Part shown: positions 61,877 through 64,000 of the stretch, one piece after another
Layout: the number at the start of each line of letters is the position of its first letter
Position numbering within the stretch: the first letter of the stretch is position 1
Assembly: GCF_011694815.1 (NCBI RefSeq)
Contig: NZ_CP050177.1
Span: 7,261,501-7,325,500, forward strand
Length of the DNA: 64,000 bases
Direction of reading: 5' to 3'
Origin: Streptomyces liangshanensis
Lineage (GTDB): Bacteria > Actinomycetota > Actinomycetes > Streptomycetales > Streptomycetaceae
The notes under the pieces: model-generated
What the model was told of the DNA's origin: nothing
The model's input: the letters and a program-made list of their open reading frames with translations, nothing else
Database searches by the model: none
Program-made: the position numbers and the translations under genes

Positions 61877-62911
61877 CTATCCGGCGGCTGCCTGGACACC
61901 GGCGGCGGGACCGACCAGTTCGTCCAGGACGTCTTCCATGGTGACAAACCCGATGACCGTTCCGCGGTCGCCGGTGACGGCGGCCAGATGCGTGCCGGCG
62001 GCGCGCATCGCGGTCATCGTGTCGTCGAGGGGGGTGTCGATCTCGACCCTGACCATGGTGTGCAGGGCGGAGCGCGGGAAGGGCCCCGTCCGGTCGGCCG
62101 CGCCGAGGGCGTCCTTGATGTGCAGGTAGCCGAGGACGGTCCGGTCCGGGCCGGTCACCGGCAGCCGCGAGAAGCCGGACGACGCCGCCGTCCGCTCCAG
62201 CTGCTGCGGGGTGATCCCGTGGTCCACCATGACGGTCCTGCCGAGCGGGACCATCACCTCACCGGCGGGCCGGGTGCCCAGCTCCAGGGCGTCCCGCAGC
62301 CGCTCCCCGTCCGCCGGGTCGAGCAGGCCCGCCTCGCTGGAGTCCTTGACCAGCCGGGCCAGTTCGTCGTCCGTGAAGACGGACGTCACCTCGTCCTTGG
62401 CCTCGACCTTGAGCAGCCGCAGCAGCAGGTTCGCGAACGCGTTGATCCCGAAGATCACCGGCCGCAGCGCCCGGGTGAGGGCGATCAGCGGCGGCGCCAG
62501 CAGCAGCGCGGTCGGCGCGGGCGCCGCCAGCGCGATGTTCTTCGGCACCATCTCGCCGATCAGCATGTGCAGGTACGTCGCCAGGGTCAGCGCGATCACG
62601 AACGCGATCGGATGGATCAGACCCTCGGGCACCCCGACCGCCTCGAACGGCGGCTCCAGGAGGTGCGCGATGGCCGGCTCGGCGACCGCGCCCAGCACCA
62701 GCGAGGAGATCGTGATGCCGAGCTGGGCGGTGGCCATGGCCGCCGAGAGGTGCTCCAGGCCCCACAGCGTGGTCCTGGCGCGCCGGCCGCCCTTGAGCGC
62801 GGCCGGTTCGATCTGGCTGCGCCGCACCGAGATCAGGGCGAACTCGGCCCCGACGAAGAAGGCGTTCGTGAGGAGCGTCAGGGCGCCGATGGTCAGTTGC
62901 AGGCCGGTCAT
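61877..62911 (-). CDS. CNNM/CBS-domain membrane protein (hemolysin C/CorC family), second of pair
   Basis: This 344-residue protein has a CNNM (DUF21) membrane domain of three or four helices (FFVGAEFALISVRRSQIEP, GEMVPKNIALAAP) and two CBS motifs (about residues 200-330: SRLPVTGPDRTVLGYLHIKD, GTVIGFVTMEDVLDELVG). The family transports or senses magnesium and related ions. It lacks the C-terminal CorC_HlyC domain carried by its upstream partner, so the two may form a hetero-oligomer. ATG 62911 overlaps the partner's stop (ATGA). Confidence 0.9.
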   Translation of the reverse strand: MTGLQLTIGALTLLTNAFFVGAEFALISVRRSQIEPAALKGGRRARTTLWGLEHLSAAMATAQLGITISSLVLGAVAEPAIAHLLEPPFEAVGVPEGLIHPIAFVIALTLATYLHMLIGEMVPKNIALAAPAPTALLLAPPLIALTRALRPVIFGINAFANLLLRLLKVEAKDEVTSVFTDDELARLVKDSSEAGLLDPADGERLRDALELGTRPAGEVMVPLGRTVMVDHGITPQQLERTAASSGFSRLPVTGPDRTVLGYLHIKDALGAADRTGPFPRSALHTMVRVEIDTPLDDTMTAMRAAGTHLAAVTGDRGTVIGFVTMEDVLDELVGPAAGVQAAAG

Positions 62912-64000
62912 CGGGCGTCCTCCGTCAGCGTGGCGGGAAGCGGGGACGTGATCCGTACCCGGTCCGCCCGGTGGTGCTCGACCCGCAGGACCGCGAACCG
63001 CCAGCCGTCCACGTCCAGCCGGTCGGCCGCCACGGGCAGCCGCTCCAGCCGGGTCGCGAGCAGGCCCGCGAGCGTTTCGTACGGCCCCTCCGGGGCGGTG
63101 AAGCCGATCTCGTCCAGCTGGTCGAGGCGCAGACTGCCGTCGGCCTCCCACACGCGGCGGCCCGCGGCGCCCGCGGTGACCGGGACCAGGCCCGGGATCT
63201 CGTCCGGGTCGTGCTCGTCCCGTACCTCCCCGACGACCTCCTCCACGATGTCCTCGACGGTGGCGACGCCCGCGGTCCCGCCGTACTCGTCGATGACCAC
63301 CGCCATCGTCCGCGCCTGCCGCAGCCGCCGCAGCAGCCGGTCGACCGGCAGCGAGTCGGGGACGAGCAGCGGCTTCGTCGCCAGCGCGGTGACCGGAGTG
63401 CGGTCGCGCAGGGTCTCGTCCAGGGCGAGGACGTCCCGGATGTGGACCGTGCCGATCACCTCGTCCAGGCTGTCGCGGTAGACGGGGAAGCGGGAGAGAC
63501 CGGTGGCCAGGGTGAGCCGCGCCGCGTCCGACGCGGTGGCGTGCGCCTCCAGTGCCCGGACGTCCACACGGGGCGTCATCACGTTCTCGGCCGACAGGTC
63601 GGCCAGGTGCAGGGTCCGTACGAACAGCTCGGCGGAGTCCGCCTCGATGGCCCCCTCGCGCGCCGAGTGCCGGGCCAGGGCGACCAGTTCCTCGGGTGTC
63701 CTGGCGGAGGCCAGTTCCTCGGCGGGCTCCAGGCCGAAGCGCCGGACCAGGCGGTTGGCGGTGTTGTTGAGGTGCCGGATCAGCGGGCCGAAGGCGGCGG
63801 TGAAGGCACGCTGCGGGCCGGCCACGACCTTCGCGACGGCCAGCGGACGGGAGATGGCCCAGTTCTTCGGGACCAGCTCACCGATCACCATCAGCACCAC
63901 GGTCGACACCACGACGCCGAGCAGGGTGGCGACGGTGGACACCGCGCCCCCGGGCAGCCCCGCGCCCTCCAGCGGGCCGCGCAGCAGCACCGCCAGCGAC
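62908..64000 (-). CDS. CNNM/CBS/CorC_HlyC membrane protein, first of pair, 5' end cut by window
   Basis: The visible 364 residues contain the end of the CNNM domain (VVLMVIGELVPKNWAISRPL), two CBS motifs (SRFPVYRDSLDEVIGTVHIRD, MAVVIDEYGGTAGVATVEDI) and a C-terminal CorC_HlyC domain (LDQLDEIGFTAPEGPYETLA). The N-terminal membrane helices lie beyond the right edge. It overlaps the second CNNM gene by 4 bp, forming a two-gene operon. Role in magnesium or cobalt homeostasis is inferred from the family. Confidence 0.9.
   Translation of the reverse strand, partial: SLAVLLRGPLEGAGLPGGAVSTVATLLGVVVSTVVLMVIGELVPKNWAISRPLAVAKVVAGPQRAFTAAFGPLIRHLNNTANRLVRRFGLEPAEELASARTPEELVALARHSAREGAIEADSAELFVRTLHLADLSAENVMTPRVDVRALEAHATASDAARLTLATGLSRFPVYRDSLDEVIGTVHIRDVLALDETLRDRTPVTALATKPLLVPDSLPVDRLLRRLRQARTMAVVIDEYGGTAGVATVEDIVEEVVGEVRDEHDPDEIPGLVPVTAGAAGRRVWEADGSLRLDQLDEIGFTAPEGPYETLAGLLATRLERLPVAADRLDVDGWRFAVLRVEHHRADRVRITSPLPATLTEDAR

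Overview
The window is high-GC (roughly 72%) actinobacterial chromosome, almost certainly Streptomyces. Support: extreme third-position GC, many GTG starts, rare TTA leucine codons in a few genes, and typical families (DUF5753 XRE regulator, Rv1733c-type and DUF6643-type proteins, SAV2177-type methyltransferase, CGNR regulator, tandem TerD protein, secreted subtilase and M4 proteases). I recognise 53 protein genes, two cut by the window edges. I see no rRNA or tRNA gene, CRISPR array, transposase, integrase or phage module, so this looks like ordinary chromosome with many single-gene or small-operon units.

Layout. 1-7.2 kb: DeoR regulator (3' end cut), a membrane protein with a lipase-type nucleophile, a beta-helix/AAA+ fusion, and two small actinobacterial proteins. 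7.4-12.6 kb: a CHASE3 histidine kinase, then a tightly coupled four-gene operon (acyl-CoA dehydrogenase fold, PIG-L deacetylase, SAM methyltransferase, family 2 glycosyltransferase), which is the best candidate here for an undescribed pathway. 12.6-17.1 kb: an SDR with an altered catalytic residue, an ECF sigma factor with a SnoaL-like tail, a hydrolase behind a perfect CRP-type palindrome, and a TerD-TerA-like fusion. 17.1-26.2 kb: HpnB-like glycosyltransferase, racemase, O-antigen-ligase-like protein, apolipoprotein N-acyltransferase, APH-like kinase, NUDIX and a secreted CocE/NonD hydrolase. 26.4-33.9 kb: small regulators, acetyltransferases, a dehalogenase-like hydrolase, an orphan XRE regulator and an aldo/keto reductase. 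33.9-41 kb: a stand-alone ctaD coupled to a small membrane protein, phosphoglucomutase, a YbdK-type carboxylate-amine ligase, and a divergent CGNR regulator/PNPOx-like pair sharing two 30-bp inverted-repeat operators. 41-56.3 kb: extracellular degradation (subtilase, GH105-like, GH95-like, M4 protease) mixed with metabolism (2-hydroxyacid dehydrogenase, threonine synthase, second-copy-style hemC). 56.3-64 kb: DHA2 exporter, a repeat-bearing membrane protein, a sigma-like factor coupled to an unknown protein, a SAV2177-type methyltransferase and two coupled CNNM/CBS membrane proteins.

Regulatory themes. Twelve genes have a TANNNT hexamer ending 6-7 nt before the chosen start codon, the layout of leaderless Streptomyces transcripts. 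Four genes carry a TTA codon and so may depend on the bldA leucyl-tRNA. Perfect hairpins follow many transcription units. All function calls rest on reading motifs by eye; no database search was run.
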